DNA from: UA16 sp965661575 | GTDB taxonomy: Bacteria; Bacteroidota; Bacteroidia; Flavobacteriales_D; Sanyastnellaceae | Length of the DNA stretch: 64,000 bases | NCBI GenBank assembly: GCA_965661575.1 | Contig: CBFIEJ010000001.1 | Coordinates: 42,712-106,711 of the forward strand | Direction of reading: 5' to 3' | Shown here: one piece after another, positions 51,397 to 59,796 of the stretch | How positions within the stretch are numbered: position 1 is the stretch's first letter | How the letters are laid out: each line of letters opens with the position of its first letter | Position numbers and translations under genes: made by a program | Notes under the pieces: generated by a model | Seen by the model: the letters and a program-made list of their open reading frames with translations, nothing else | Told to the model about the DNA's origin: nothing | Database searches by the model: none

Positions 51397-52752
51397 ATGC
51401 CTACCGAGACGAAAGCATTCGCAGCGGCATCACAGCCGGAGGTTTCGAGCCCAACCGTTGCTCAGTCTTCCGAAGGAAACGCCATCGAATTCAAAGCACG
51501 GGTCATGCCTGATTTGAGGGCTGTCTTCGAACGCGAAACCCATGCTTCGTTACTTTTTGACGACCATCCCGATGGCAAATGTCTCCTCGCCGTTGGCGCT
51601 CGACGCTCCTTTACTTGGTCCGGAGAAAATGCTGAAAGCCTCGACAGCTGGAACGAATTTTTACAGCCCAATGGAAAAGCCACTTGGGCATTTGGCTGGC
51701 TCGGTTACGATTTGAAAAACGGCATCGAACAACTCGAATCTCAGCGATTGGATCATGCGCAATTCCCGACCCTGCATTGGGTGGAGCCTCGGGTCGTTAT
51801 TGAGTGGGGAAGCAGCCATTCCACTGCTCAAATTGTGCACGGTGCTGATGAGGATGATGCTCAAGAACTCCTGCAACAAGTGCTCAGGCCGATTGCCTCC
51901 ATCCCAGAAGCCCCCGAAATTTCCCTCAAGCCGAGATGGGATGAAGCCACCTACCTTCAGCGCGCTCGGCGGGTTAAAAAACACATTCAGCGCGGCGACG
52001 TTTACGAGCTAAACCTCTGCCAAGAATGGATGAGCAATGACGCGTTAGAATCCGTCTGGGACGCGTTTGTTCGCTTGCAACATTTCACACAATCCCCCTA
52101 CACTGCCCTCGTCAAAGCTGGAGAGTTCCATTTGATTTCTGGATCGCCTGAGTTATTCTTGGATAAGCGTGGCAGCACGTTAACATCGTCTCCCATCAAA
52201 GGGACCATTGGACGAGGCTCCACGGAAATGGAAGACCAGGAACTCGCCCGAAAATTGCATGCTGACCCTAAAGAACGTGGTGAGAACGTGATGATTTGTG
52301 ATCTCGTACGCAACGACTTGAGTCGGATTGCCCAGCCCGGAACTGTCCACGTTCCAGAGCTATTTGGCATTCACCGATTTCGGAGTGTGCATCAAATGAT
52401 TTCGACCGTGCAATGCGAGGTCCGTCCAGAATGCGAACCTGTGGATATCCTTCGCGCCTCATTCCCCATGGGTTCCATGACCGGCGCTCCTAAGGTGCGA
52501 GCGATGGAATTAATTGACGAATTGGAAGGGTGCCGTCGAGGAGTTTACTCTGGCAGCGTTGGCTACTTCCAGCCCAGTGGAGATTTCTCGCTCAATGTGG
52601 TCATTAGGAGTTTATTGTACAACGCCAGCCAGAAGCGCATAAGCATGCACGTTGGCGGAGCCATCACCTCTTTGAGCGTCCCAGAAAAGGAATACGAAGA
52701 GTGCTTACTCAAGGCCGAAGCAATGCTGAAAACTTTGCGAAAAGATGGCTAA
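51397..52752 (+). CDS. pabB: Aminodeoxychorismate synthase component I
   Basis: Converts chorismate and ammonia to 4-amino-4-deoxychorismate for folate. The 451-residue chorismate-binding protein has SGSPELFLDKRG, then SSPIKGTIGRG; the Lys in PIKGT is the nucleophile that marks PabB, where anthranilate synthase has Ala. NVMICDLVRNDLSRI and FPMGSMTGAPKVRAME complete the site. The amidotransferase partner (pabA/trpG) and lyase are not adjacent. The first 35 residues look like a variable, disordered extension. It overlaps tilS by 8 bases. Confidence 0.92.
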   Translation: MPTETKAFAAASQPEVSSPTVAQSSEGNAIEFKARVMPDLRAVFERETHASLLFDDHPDGKCLLAVGARRSFTWSGENAESLDSWNEFLQPNGKATWAFGWLGYDLKNGIEQLESQRLDHAQFPTLHWVEPRVVIEWGSSHSTAQIVHGADEDDAQELLQQVLRPIASIPEAPEISLKPRWDEATYLQRARRVKKHIQRGDVYELNLCQEWMSNDALESVWDAFVRLQHFTQSPYTALVKAGEFHLISGSPELFLDKRGSTLTSSPIKGTIGRGSTEMEDQELARKLHADPKERGENVMICDLVRNDLSRIAQPGTVHVPELFGIHRFRSVHQMISTVQCEVRPECEPVDILRASFPMGSMTGAPKVRAMELIDELEGCRRGVYSGSVGYFQPSGDFSLNVVIRSLLYNASQKRISMHVGGAITSLSVPEKEYEECLLKAEAMLKTLRKDG

Positions 52753-53725
52753 AGACCGAGCCGGTATTACACAACGCATGTCGGCTTGGCTGAATAAAAA
52801 TGGCGTTGCAAAAGACAGTACAATCCTTGTGGGCGTCAGTGGAGGTTGCGACTCCATGGTTCTGGCAGAATCCCTTTTTCGATGCGGACAGCCCTTGCAA
52901 GTAGCCCATGTCAATTATCAATTGCGAGGAGAAGAGTCTGATGGCGATGAAGAACACGTGCGCCAATGGTGCGCAACGCGCAATGTCCCATTTCACCGGT
53001 TTCAGGCAGAAATATCTGGCGACTCCGATGGCGTTCAAGCCGAAGCAAGGCGCATCCGTTATCGGTGGTTCAAGACGTTGCAATCGAAATTGCAGCAACC
53101 CGATGAATCCCCTGTTTACGTCGCAACAGCCCACCATGCAGATGATCAAGCCGAAACTGTGCTATTGCATTTACTGAGATCTTCTGATCCTTTGTCTCTG
53201 TCTGGAATGCTTCAGGTATCTGAAGCACAAAAGCTGATCCGGCCCCTCCTCGATGAACGACGCGAAGAATTAGAGCAGTGGGCCGAGCATTGGAAACTCT
53301 CGCCAAGAGAAGATTCAAGCAATCAAAAACCCGACTACTTGCGCAATCGCCTTCGGCTCGAGGTACTTCCTCTCTTGGAGGCACTGCGTCCAGGCACAGC
53401 GCGGCATCTTGCGCGAACCGCCGATCGTTTTCAACCATTGGCCCAAGAATCGAGAATCGCTATAAATGAAGCATTGGGCCGTTGTGGAATTGAACGCAAC
53501 GGAAGCTTTGAACTCAACTTAAATCTCTGGTCCCCCGAGCCACTTCGAATGGAAGTTTTGTATCGCTTGGCGCAGCAGTATGGTGTCTCGGCAAAAGCCA
53601 TCCAAGAAATAGTTACCTTGACTGAAACAGGCGTCGAATCTGGAGCTCGATTCCAATCGAGCATTTGCACGGTCACTCGCGAGAAACAACGCTTGATTTG
53701 GATACCAAAAAATCCGAATGCATGA
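52745..53725 (+). CDS. tilS: tRNA(Ile)-lysidine synthase
   Basis: Ligates lysine to C34 of the minor tRNA-Ile so it reads AUA. The 326-residue protein has the N-type ATP loop VGVSGGCDSMVL, VNYQLRGEESDGDEEHV, and TAHHADDQAETVLLHLLRS. It is shorter than the usual ~430 residues, lacking most of the C-terminal domains, as in some small TilS proteins. The frame looks intact. The start overlaps the end of pabB, and the stop overlaps the next gene (ATGA). Confidence 0.93.
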   Translation: MAKDRAGITQRMSAWLNKNGVAKDSTILVGVSGGCDSMVLAESLFRCGQPLQVAHVNYQLRGEESDGDEEHVRQWCATRNVPFHRFQAEISGDSDGVQAEARRIRYRWFKTLQSKLQQPDESPVYVATAHHADDQAETVLLHLLRSSDPLSLSGMLQVSEAQKLIRPLLDERREELEQWAEHWKLSPREDSSNQKPDYLRNRLRLEVLPLLEALRPGTARHLARTADRFQPLAQESRIAINEALGRCGIERNGSFELNLNLWSPEPLRMEVLYRLAQQYGVSAKAIQEIVTLTETGVESGARFQSSICTVTREKQRLIWIPKNPNA

Positions 53726-54435
53726 GTCAATCGTCCACGGCAATCGATACTGTAGCCGCTAAAAAAGAATTGTCCCTGAGGATATTTCTGATCCTCGCAG
53801 CGTTGTTCATCGCCAGCTTAGTTGCTTGTAACTTGATTTTCCGCAAATTCTTCCACTGGACTCCCATTTCGGGCTTGACCTTCGAACAAAGCGTTGGCCT
53901 TTTACCCTATCCCGTCACCTTCCTCGTTACCGATCTCATCTCTGAGTGCTTTGGCAAGAAAAAAGCGAATTGGGTGGTGATCTCCGGTCTAATCGCAAGT
54001 GCTTTCACCTTGGTCATCATCACCCTGGGCCAATCCATTCCTGCTGCGGATTGGTCACCGGTAAGTGACACCGAATTCAACCACGTTTTTGGTTCGACCA
54101 TTGTAGCGGTGAGTGCCTCGATGACCGCCTACTTGTTGGCACAGTTCCTCGACGTCCGCCTCTTTCACTTTTGGAAAAAACGAACCCACGGAAAAAAACT
54201 CTGGTTGCGTAACAACCTCAGCACAATTCCGTCCCAATTCATCGATACGTTCGCCGTCCTCTTTCTAATGTGCGCAGCAGGCCAAATCCAATGGGAGTTG
54301 TTCGGAACCCTGCTCCTCAATGGTGTCATCTTCAAATTCATTGTTGCCTTGATCGACACACCCTTGGTCTACCTTGGGAGTTGGCTAATCCGCCGGCCAT
54401 TCGGACTGAAACTCGGTGAAGAAATCCATTTCTGA
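53722..54435 (+). CDS. yhhQ: Queuosine precursor transporter (YhhQ/VUT family)
   Basis: A 237-residue inner-membrane protein with six hydrophobic segments belonging to the vitamin-uptake-like YhhQ family, which imports queuosine precursors (preQ0/preQ1). Family features include LPYPVTFLVTDLISECFGKKKA, where the P-x-T-F-x-x-T-D-x-x-x-E/N pattern is diagnostic, and NNLSTIPSQFIDTFAVLFL. The start overlaps the tilS stop; both genes concern tRNA wobble-base modification. Confidence 0.9.
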   Translation: MSQSSTAIDTVAAKKELSLRIFLILAALFIASLVACNLIFRKFFHWTPISGLTFEQSVGLLPYPVTFLVTDLISECFGKKKANWVVISGLIASAFTLVIITLGQSIPAADWSPVSDTEFNHVFGSTIVAVSASMTAYLLAQFLDVRLFHFWKKRTHGKKLWLRNNLSTIPSQFIDTFAVLFLMCAAGQIQWELFGTLLLNGVIFKFIVALIDTPLVYLGSWLIRRPFGLKLGEEIHF

Positions 54436-54510
54436 ACCTTTTCTGTCAGCGAGTGAATTAGAATAACGAACGTTTGCAGGGTGCACGGCAATTCCCGGTT
54501 CACTAAGTTT

Positions 54511-54518
54511 TATATTCG
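54511..54518 (+). promoter_or_regulatory. -7 element of dsbD (TTCG variant)
   Basis: TATATTCG, seven bases before ATG 54526. Confidence 0.45.
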
Positions 54519-54525
54519 CGGTGCA

Positions 54526-56991
54526 ATGAATTTGATCAACCGCTTTCCACGTCTATTGACCTTTGCCTTTGGGTTTTGCCTGTTGGCCTCAGCGTCAACG
54601 GCACTTCAGGCTCAAATCCTCGATCCTGTGGCCTGGTCATTCTCCGTTCATGAAACGGAGCAGTCCAATCAAGTCAATCTGGTTTTTCACGCTGATGTGG
54701 AGCCTTGCTGGCACATTTACAGTCAATTCTTGGAGGACCCGAATGGGCCCCTTCCAACCTTTTTCGAACTGGAACTTCCCGACGGAGTGGAAGCCATCGG
54801 AGCCGTAGAAGAATGCCAACCCATTGTGGAATACGACCCCAACTTCATGATGGATTTGAAGTTTTTTGAAGAAGAAGTGAATTGGGTTCAAACGATTCAA
54901 ATCAATGGAGATGTCACTGAATCGGTGAAAGGTTACCTCAGTTTCATGGTCTGTGATGAGTCGCGGTGCTTGCCGCCCGAAGACATTGATTTCGAATTCA
55001 ATCTCATCGAAAATCCGGCGCCAGCGCTCGAAAATCGTTGCCCCCCCTCCAAACATCTGTGCCATGGAGATGATGGATTAGACATGGCCAAACCAGCTGG
55101 CATTTTAGAACCGGTCACGTGGAACACTTCCATTTACAAAACGGATAAAACAGACGAATACGAACTGATTTTTCATGCATCCGTTGAGCCTTGCTGGCAC
55201 GTTTACAGTCAGTTCATCGAAGGATTCGACGGCCCAATGGCCACAGCCTTTGGAGTGGAATGGTCAGAGGGAATGGAGCCCATGGGAGATGTTCAAGAAT
55301 GCGATCCGATTGTCAAATTTGATCCGCAGTTCAACATGGATGTCCCATATTTTGAGGAGGAAGTGTTCTTTGTTCAGCGCTTCCGTGCTGCTGAGAATGC
55401 GGAATCCACCTTGGCAGGTTTTATCACTTACATGGCTTGCGACGAAGAGCGCTGTGTGTTCCCTCCTGATTTGAACTTCAAAGTGAGCCTCGCGGACTGG
55501 AGCCATGCACTCGAAAGCAACGATCGACCCGATTCCTGTCCTCACCTACAGGGTTTGTGCGGAGGAACACATTCGTCGGATTCTTCGGAAAACAGTGAAG
55601 AAGAAGGATTGCTCGGAGTCTTCCTGTTGGGCATGTTGCTTGGATTTGCTGCGTTGTTGACACCATGCGTATTCCCCATGATTCCGATGACTGTGAGCTT
55701 TTTTACGAAGCAATCAAAAACACGTTCTGAAGGCATTCGCAATGCTCTGATTTACGGATTCTTCATCATCTTCATATACACCGGACTCGGATTGTTGCTC
55801 ACCGCAGTTTTTGGAGTGGACATCCTCAACGTGATTTCTACGGATCCATTTTTCAATGTCTTCCTCTTCCTATTGCTTCTGGTATTTGGAGCGAGTTTCC
55901 TCGGTGCATTTGAAATTCAACTGCCCACTAGCTGGGCAAATAAAACCGACGAAGCAGCGGACAAAGGGGGGTTACTTGGTATCTTCTTTATGGCGGCTAC
56001 CTTGGCAATTGTCTCCTTTTCCTGCACCGGACCATTGATCGGCAGTGCATTGGCAGGAGCGGCAACCGGTTCATATGCTGCGCCCACAGCAGTCATGTTT
56101 GGGTTCTCATTGGCGCTCGCTCTGCCGTTTATGCTGTTCTCCGCGTTTCCAGGATGGTTGAATTCATTGCCTCAATCTGGCGGTTGGCTGAATTCCGTAA
56201 AAGTCGTCTTGGGGCTGTTGGAAGTAGGATTCGCTTTTAAGTTTTTATCCAACGCAGATCTGGTGCTTCAATTGGGTCTATTGCAGCGGGAACTGTTCAT
56301 CGCCATCTGGGTAGCCATTGTATTGTGCATTGCATTTTACTTGTTCGGTTGGATTCTTTTCCCGCACGATTCGAAGACCGAGCGCATCGGCGTTTTCCGC
56401 TTTTCAATGGGTATGATGTTTCTGACGCTTGGAATCTACCTCATACCTGGAATGTGGGGCGCACCCGTCAAGCTAATCAGCGGATTCCCACCTCCCATGT
56501 TTTACAGCGAATGGAGCCAAGGCGGCACCGGTGGTGAAGGCCACTCCAATGGCCATGTCGAAGCACGATTCACCGATTATGAGGAAGGGATGGCCGCTGC
56601 CATTGCAGAAGGCAAGCCTTTGGCGCTAGATTTCACCGGATGGGCCTGTGTGAATTGTCGTAAAATGGAAGAGCAAGTCTGGTCTGACGCAGCAGTCGCT
56701 GACATGCTTGTAAACGATGTGGTTCTGGTATCGCTCTACGTGGATGAACGAAAAGCACTTCCGGAATCCGAGCAGGGCGAGGAGACATACGGTGGAAAGG
56801 CGTTTAAAGTCAAGACGGTCGGCAACAAGTGGTCCTATCTACAAGCCTCTCGCTTCAACACAAATTCTCAACCCTTTTACGTGCTGCTCGACCACGACGG
56901 CCAGCCAATTTCTGAGGGGGTGGGCTATGATCCGGATCCCGCGAAGTTTATTGACTTCCTGAAGCAGGGCATTGAGAAGTTCCAGGAATAA
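54526..56991 (+). CDS. dsbD: Thiol:disulfide interchange protein DsbD with duplicated N-terminal domain
   Basis: DsbD carries electrons from cytosolic thioredoxin to periplasmic disulfide enzymes. The 821-residue protein has a signal peptide (residues 1-30) and two tandem copies of the DsbD N-terminal domain (about 31-162 and 193-324), each with VEPCWHxYSQF and a CDExRC cysteine pair (Cys143/148, Cys305/310). A CcdA-like membrane domain with LTPCVFPMIP and FSCTGPLIGSALAG (about 360-650) and a C-terminal thioredoxin domain with CVNC (ALDFTGWACVNCRK) follow. The copies align without gaps at an offset of 162 residues. ATG 54526 follows a TATATTCG box. Confidence 0.92.
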   Translation: MNLINRFPRLLTFAFGFCLLASASTALQAQILDPVAWSFSVHETEQSNQVNLVFHADVEPCWHIYSQFLEDPNGPLPTFFELELPDGVEAIGAVEECQPIVEYDPNFMMDLKFFEEEVNWVQTIQINGDVTESVKGYLSFMVCDESRCLPPEDIDFEFNLIENPAPALENRCPPSKHLCHGDDGLDMAKPAGILEPVTWNTSIYKTDKTDEYELIFHASVEPCWHVYSQFIEGFDGPMATAFGVEWSEGMEPMGDVQECDPIVKFDPQFNMDVPYFEEEVFFVQRFRAAENAESTLAGFITYMACDEERCVFPPDLNFKVSLADWSHALESNDRPDSCPHLQGLCGGTHSSDSSENSEEEGLLGVFLLGMLLGFAALLTPCVFPMIPMTVSFFTKQSKTRSEGIRNALIYGFFIIFIYTGLGLLLTAVFGVDILNVISTDPFFNVFLFLLLLVFGASFLGAFEIQLPTSWANKTDEAADKGGLLGIFFMAATLAIVSFSCTGPLIGSALAGAATGSYAAPTAVMFGFSLALALPFMLFSAFPGWLNSLPQSGGWLNSVKVVLGLLEVGFAFKFLSNADLVLQLGLLQRELFIAIWVAIVLCIAFYLFGWILFPHDSKTERIGVFRFSMGMMFLTLGIYLIPGMWGAPVKLISGFPPPMFYSEWSQGGTGGEGHSNGHVEARFTDYEEGMAAAIAEGKPLALDFTGWACVNCRKMEEQVWSDAAVADMLVNDVVLVSLYVDERKALPESEQGEETYGGKAFKVKTVGNKWSYLQASRFNTNSQPFYVLLDHDGQPISEGVGYDPDPAKFIDFLKQGIEKFQE

Positions 56992-57049
56992 GCAGTAAAA
57001 TTGACCTGTACACCTGCAAACCACTGCTCAAACATTCGACTTCAAATCG

Positions 57050-57057
57050 CACCTTCG
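57050..57057 (+). promoter_or_regulatory. Degenerate -7 element of gmhA (leaderless type)
   Basis: CACCTTCG, four bases (CACC) before ATG 57062. It fits the pattern only loosely. Confidence 0.3.
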
Positions 57058-57061
57058 CACC

Positions 57062-57637
57062 ATGAATAACAAGGCACGTATCTCTGAGCATTTTGAACAG
57101 GCCGCCCAACTCTTGGAGCAGCTTCTTTCTGATGCCAACTTCATGGACTCTGTCGAAACGGGAGGCAATGCATTGGCATCTTCCATCGCTCGAGGCGGAA
57201 AAATCATCTCTTGCGGCAATGGTGGTTCAATGAGTGACGCCATGCACTTTGCCGAAGAACTCAGTGGACGCTACCGAGAACATCGACCGGGAATTGCAGC
57301 GATTTCGTGCAGCGATCCCTCCCACATCACGTGCGTCGGAAATGACTACGGATTTGAATTCATTTTTTCGCGATTCGTAGAAGCAGTCGGACAGAAAGAA
57401 GATGCTCTGTTGGCCATTTCCACCAGTGGAAATAGCGCCAACGTAATCGAGGCGGCCAAGGCTGCCAAAACGAAAGGCATGACCGTGATTGGCCTGACAG
57501 GAAGAGGCGGCGGAGAACTGAAAGACTTGTGTGACGTTGTCATTGATGTGCCCTGGAAAGGTTTCGCAGATCGCGTTCAAGAAATACACATCAAGGTCAT
57601 CCATGCTTGGATTGATTTGATTGAGCGTCAGCAGTAA
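57062..57637 (+). CDS. gmhA: Phosphoheptose isomerase
   Basis: Converts sedoheptulose 7-phosphate to D-glycero-D-manno-heptose 7-phosphate, the first step to ADP-heptose for LPS. The 191-residue SIS-domain protein has GGKIISCGNGGSMSDAMHFAEELSG (sugar-phosphate loop and zinc-ligand His/Glu region), ISTSGNSANVIEA, and HIKVIHAWIDLIE. The later step rfaE2 is at 5.7 kb. yifB follows after 11 bases. Confidence 0.95.
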   Translation: MNNKARISEHFEQAAQLLEQLLSDANFMDSVETGGNALASSIARGGKIISCGNGGSMSDAMHFAEELSGRYREHRPGIAAISCSDPSHITCVGNDYGFEFIFSRFVEAVGQKEDALLAISTSGNSANVIEAAKAAKTKGMTVIGLTGRGGGELKDLCDVVIDVPWKGFADRVQEIHIKVIHAWIDLIERQQ

Positions 57638-57648
57638 GGAAGCCTTTC

Positions 57649-59238
57649 ATGTTGTCATCAACGCATGGAGTCGGAATTTCCGGCTCAAATGCGCGTTTGG
57701 TATCGGTGCAAGTCCACCGTACGAAAGGCGCGCGCATTCATACTTCTGGTCTTTCATGGACTGCCCTCCAACATTCACTCGCTCGGATTTACGCCACTTT
57801 TGAATCCTGCGGTTGGCCGCGTCCCACCGGAGCAATCACATTGCATGTCGGGCCCGAAATGCAACACACCAACACGGCTCACTTAGACCTTCCGATCGCC
57901 ATCTCCCTCCTATGCAGCATGGGGGAAATACCCAACGGCTGCTGTCGTGACGGACTTTTTATAGGCGAACTCGCATTGGATGGTTCTATATCGTTGACCA
58001 CTCAAACACACCCGCTAAACGTACCAATCGCACTGCCGCAGCAACTGACGATCTATACTCCTCATTCACTGGATGCGATTTGGACGGATGACACAACTTC
58101 TGATGCTGTCAATTTGCAGGCCAACCATTTGATTCCATTGGTCGAGAATTTGAATGGCCAAAGACGACTCCCCGTGTTTCATTCTAAAAACGCATGGAAC
58201 CAAAGGCTGCGAATGCAACTCCCGAAATCGTCAGAATTTGAGTCCATTCGACTATCCTCCCGGCAGAGGTTGGCACTCGTTGTAGCCGCTGCTGGAACTC
58301 ATCACACCCTTATCATAGGGTCGCCCGGGACGGGAAAGTCGATGATGGCACGTTGCATTCACGAACTGCTGCCGGCAGTTGGAGAAGCAGAAGCCAAACA
58401 AATCAGACGCTGGGGCAATTCGCGAAGAGAATCGCGAGGCCTCTCAGAGGTGCCACCTTTCAGAACACCACATTCGCAAACGTCCGCAGCTGGACTCCTC
58501 GGGACATGCAACAAGCATGGAGTCGTCGCTGGTGAATGCAGTTTGGCCAATGGCGGGGTGCTTGCCTTGGATGAGTTTCCTGAATTCAATCGAAGCTGCA
58601 TCGAGAGTTTACGCTCCCCCATGGAGCGTCAAATCATCACAATTGGTCGTACCGATGGAACCGTTGAGTTACCGTTTCGAGCTTTGGTTGTCGCCACAGC
58701 GAATCCTTGTCCGTGCGGTTTCTTCCAAGACCGACAACGCAAGTGTTCATGCGGCAGAGGTGCCATCAACCGATACTTACGGCGCATCACTGGGCCCATC
58801 AGTTCCCGTTTTCATATCCACCTTGAAACCAACCTGAGGGAACCAGCGCGAAATGAAAAACCTGTATCTGATTTACCTTGGTTATTCTCCTTAAGTTCAG
58901 CAAAGACCGCGGTCCAACACGTCCAAGGATTGCTCAAATCGAGCTCTTCTATTGAAATAAAATGGACCCCGGAGAGCATGCAAGCACTGAATCAATACGC
59001 GCTACTGCACCACTGCTCTGATCGCAAAATTCAGTCAATCCAAAGCATTGCAAGGACCCACGCCCTGCTCGTCAAGCACAACAACACGCCCCCAATGTCA
59101 ACAATCAAAATTGACCTCGATGACGTGACATTCGCCTGCCAATTGCAGATATTTGACCGAACAAACTGGTGGGAAATTGGTCGAACTTCAACCTGGCGAA
59201 CCTTTCCTGCTGATGAATCGAACGATCTCGAACCATGA
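57649..59238 (+). CDS. YifB/ComM-family Mg-chelatase-like AAA ATPase (divergent)
   Basis: A 529-residue protein with the YifB layout: N-terminal Lon-like domain (about 1-170), AAA+ core with Walker A GSPGTGKS (residues 224-231), Walker B VLALDEF (304-310), the family motif TANPCPCGFF with a following CSCGRGAINRYLRRI, and a C-terminal helical domain. ComM in competent bacteria is a branch-migration helicase for transformation. This copy is unusual: the N-domain NLAPADxRKEG signature is replaced by HVGPEMQHTNTAHLDLP, and the GQ-x-x-A-K/R segment before Walker A is altered. It overlaps the next gene (ATGA). Confidence 0.87.
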   Translation: MLSSTHGVGISGSNARLVSVQVHRTKGARIHTSGLSWTALQHSLARIYATFESCGWPRPTGAITLHVGPEMQHTNTAHLDLPIAISLLCSMGEIPNGCCRDGLFIGELALDGSISLTTQTHPLNVPIALPQQLTIYTPHSLDAIWTDDTTSDAVNLQANHLIPLVENLNGQRRLPVFHSKNAWNQRLRMQLPKSSEFESIRLSSRQRLALVVAAAGTHHTLIIGSPGTGKSMMARCIHELLPAVGEAEAKQIRRWGNSRRESRGLSEVPPFRTPHSQTSAAGLLGTCNKHGVVAGECSLANGGVLALDEFPEFNRSCIESLRSPMERQIITIGRTDGTVELPFRALVVATANPCPCGFFQDRQRKCSCGRGAINRYLRRITGPISSRFHIHLETNLREPARNEKPVSDLPWLFSLSSAKTAVQHVQGLLKSSSSIEIKWTPESMQALNQYALLHHCSDRKIQSIQSIARTHALLVKHNNTPPMSTIKIDLDDVTFACQLQIFDRTNWWEIGRTSTWRTFPADESNDLEP

Positions 59239-59759
59239 ATGCTCCCTCTTCCGGTCTGGTACTCTCTTGCAGAAACTTCACCCCTCAACTTCATAAATCC
59301 TGCTGGTTAGCACCCAATGCAACCGTCATCGGTCAGGTGACGATGGCCGAGGGAAGTTCTTGCTGGTTCAATGCCGTTGTTCGAGGAGACGTTTCTGCAA
59401 TTTCCATTGGAAAACGCGTGAATATTCAAGACGGGGCGGTCATTCACGGCACACTCGATAAAAGTGAAACCGTAATCGAAGATGATGCGAGCATCGGCCA
59501 CAATGCCATTGTGCATGGAGCCCATATCCAGTCACATGCGCTGATTGGGATGGGGGCCATTGTCATGGATGGTGCAGTCGTCGGTGCCGGGGCAGTTGTT
59601 GCAGCCGGAGCCGTTGTTTTGGAAAATACGCACATTCCAAAAGGAACACTCTGGGCTGGTGTGCCGGCCCGGGAGCGAGGAAAAGTAAGTGACAGCTTAA
59701 AGCAATCATTGGCGGATACCTCAAACCGCTACGTCACGTACTCCCAATGGTTCAAATAG
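59235..59759 (+). CDS. Gamma-carbonic anhydrase family protein
   Basis: A 174-residue left-handed beta-helix (hexapeptide repeat) protein like YrdA/PaaY. The zinc-ligand histidines are visible in QDGAVIHG and the IGHNAIVHGA pair, and NAVVRGDV with its Arg is the Cam-type active-site segment. Isoleucine-patch repeats run through residues 20-150. Many relatives show weak or no carbonic anhydrase activity, so the reaction is uncertain. ATG 59235 overlaps the yifB stop. Confidence 0.88.
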   Translation: MNAPSSGLVLSCRNFTPQLHKSCWLAPNATVIGQVTMAEGSSCWFNAVVRGDVSAISIGKRVNIQDGAVIHGTLDKSETVIEDDASIGHNAIVHGAHIQSHALIGMGAIVMDGAVVGAGAVVAAGAVVLENTHIPKGTLWAGVPARERGKVSDSLKQSLADTSNRYVTYSQWFK

Positions 59760-59796
59760 TGAATTAAATCCGTATCGACCTGGTCTATTATTCACT
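59758..59796. terminator. Inverted repeat across the facing stops of the carbonic-anhydrase-like gene and murI
   Basis: AGTGAAT at 59758-59764 and ATTCACT at 59790-59796 form a 7-bp inverted repeat spanning the 28-base convergent gap. No T-run; a weak candidate for a shared terminator. Confidence 0.25.
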
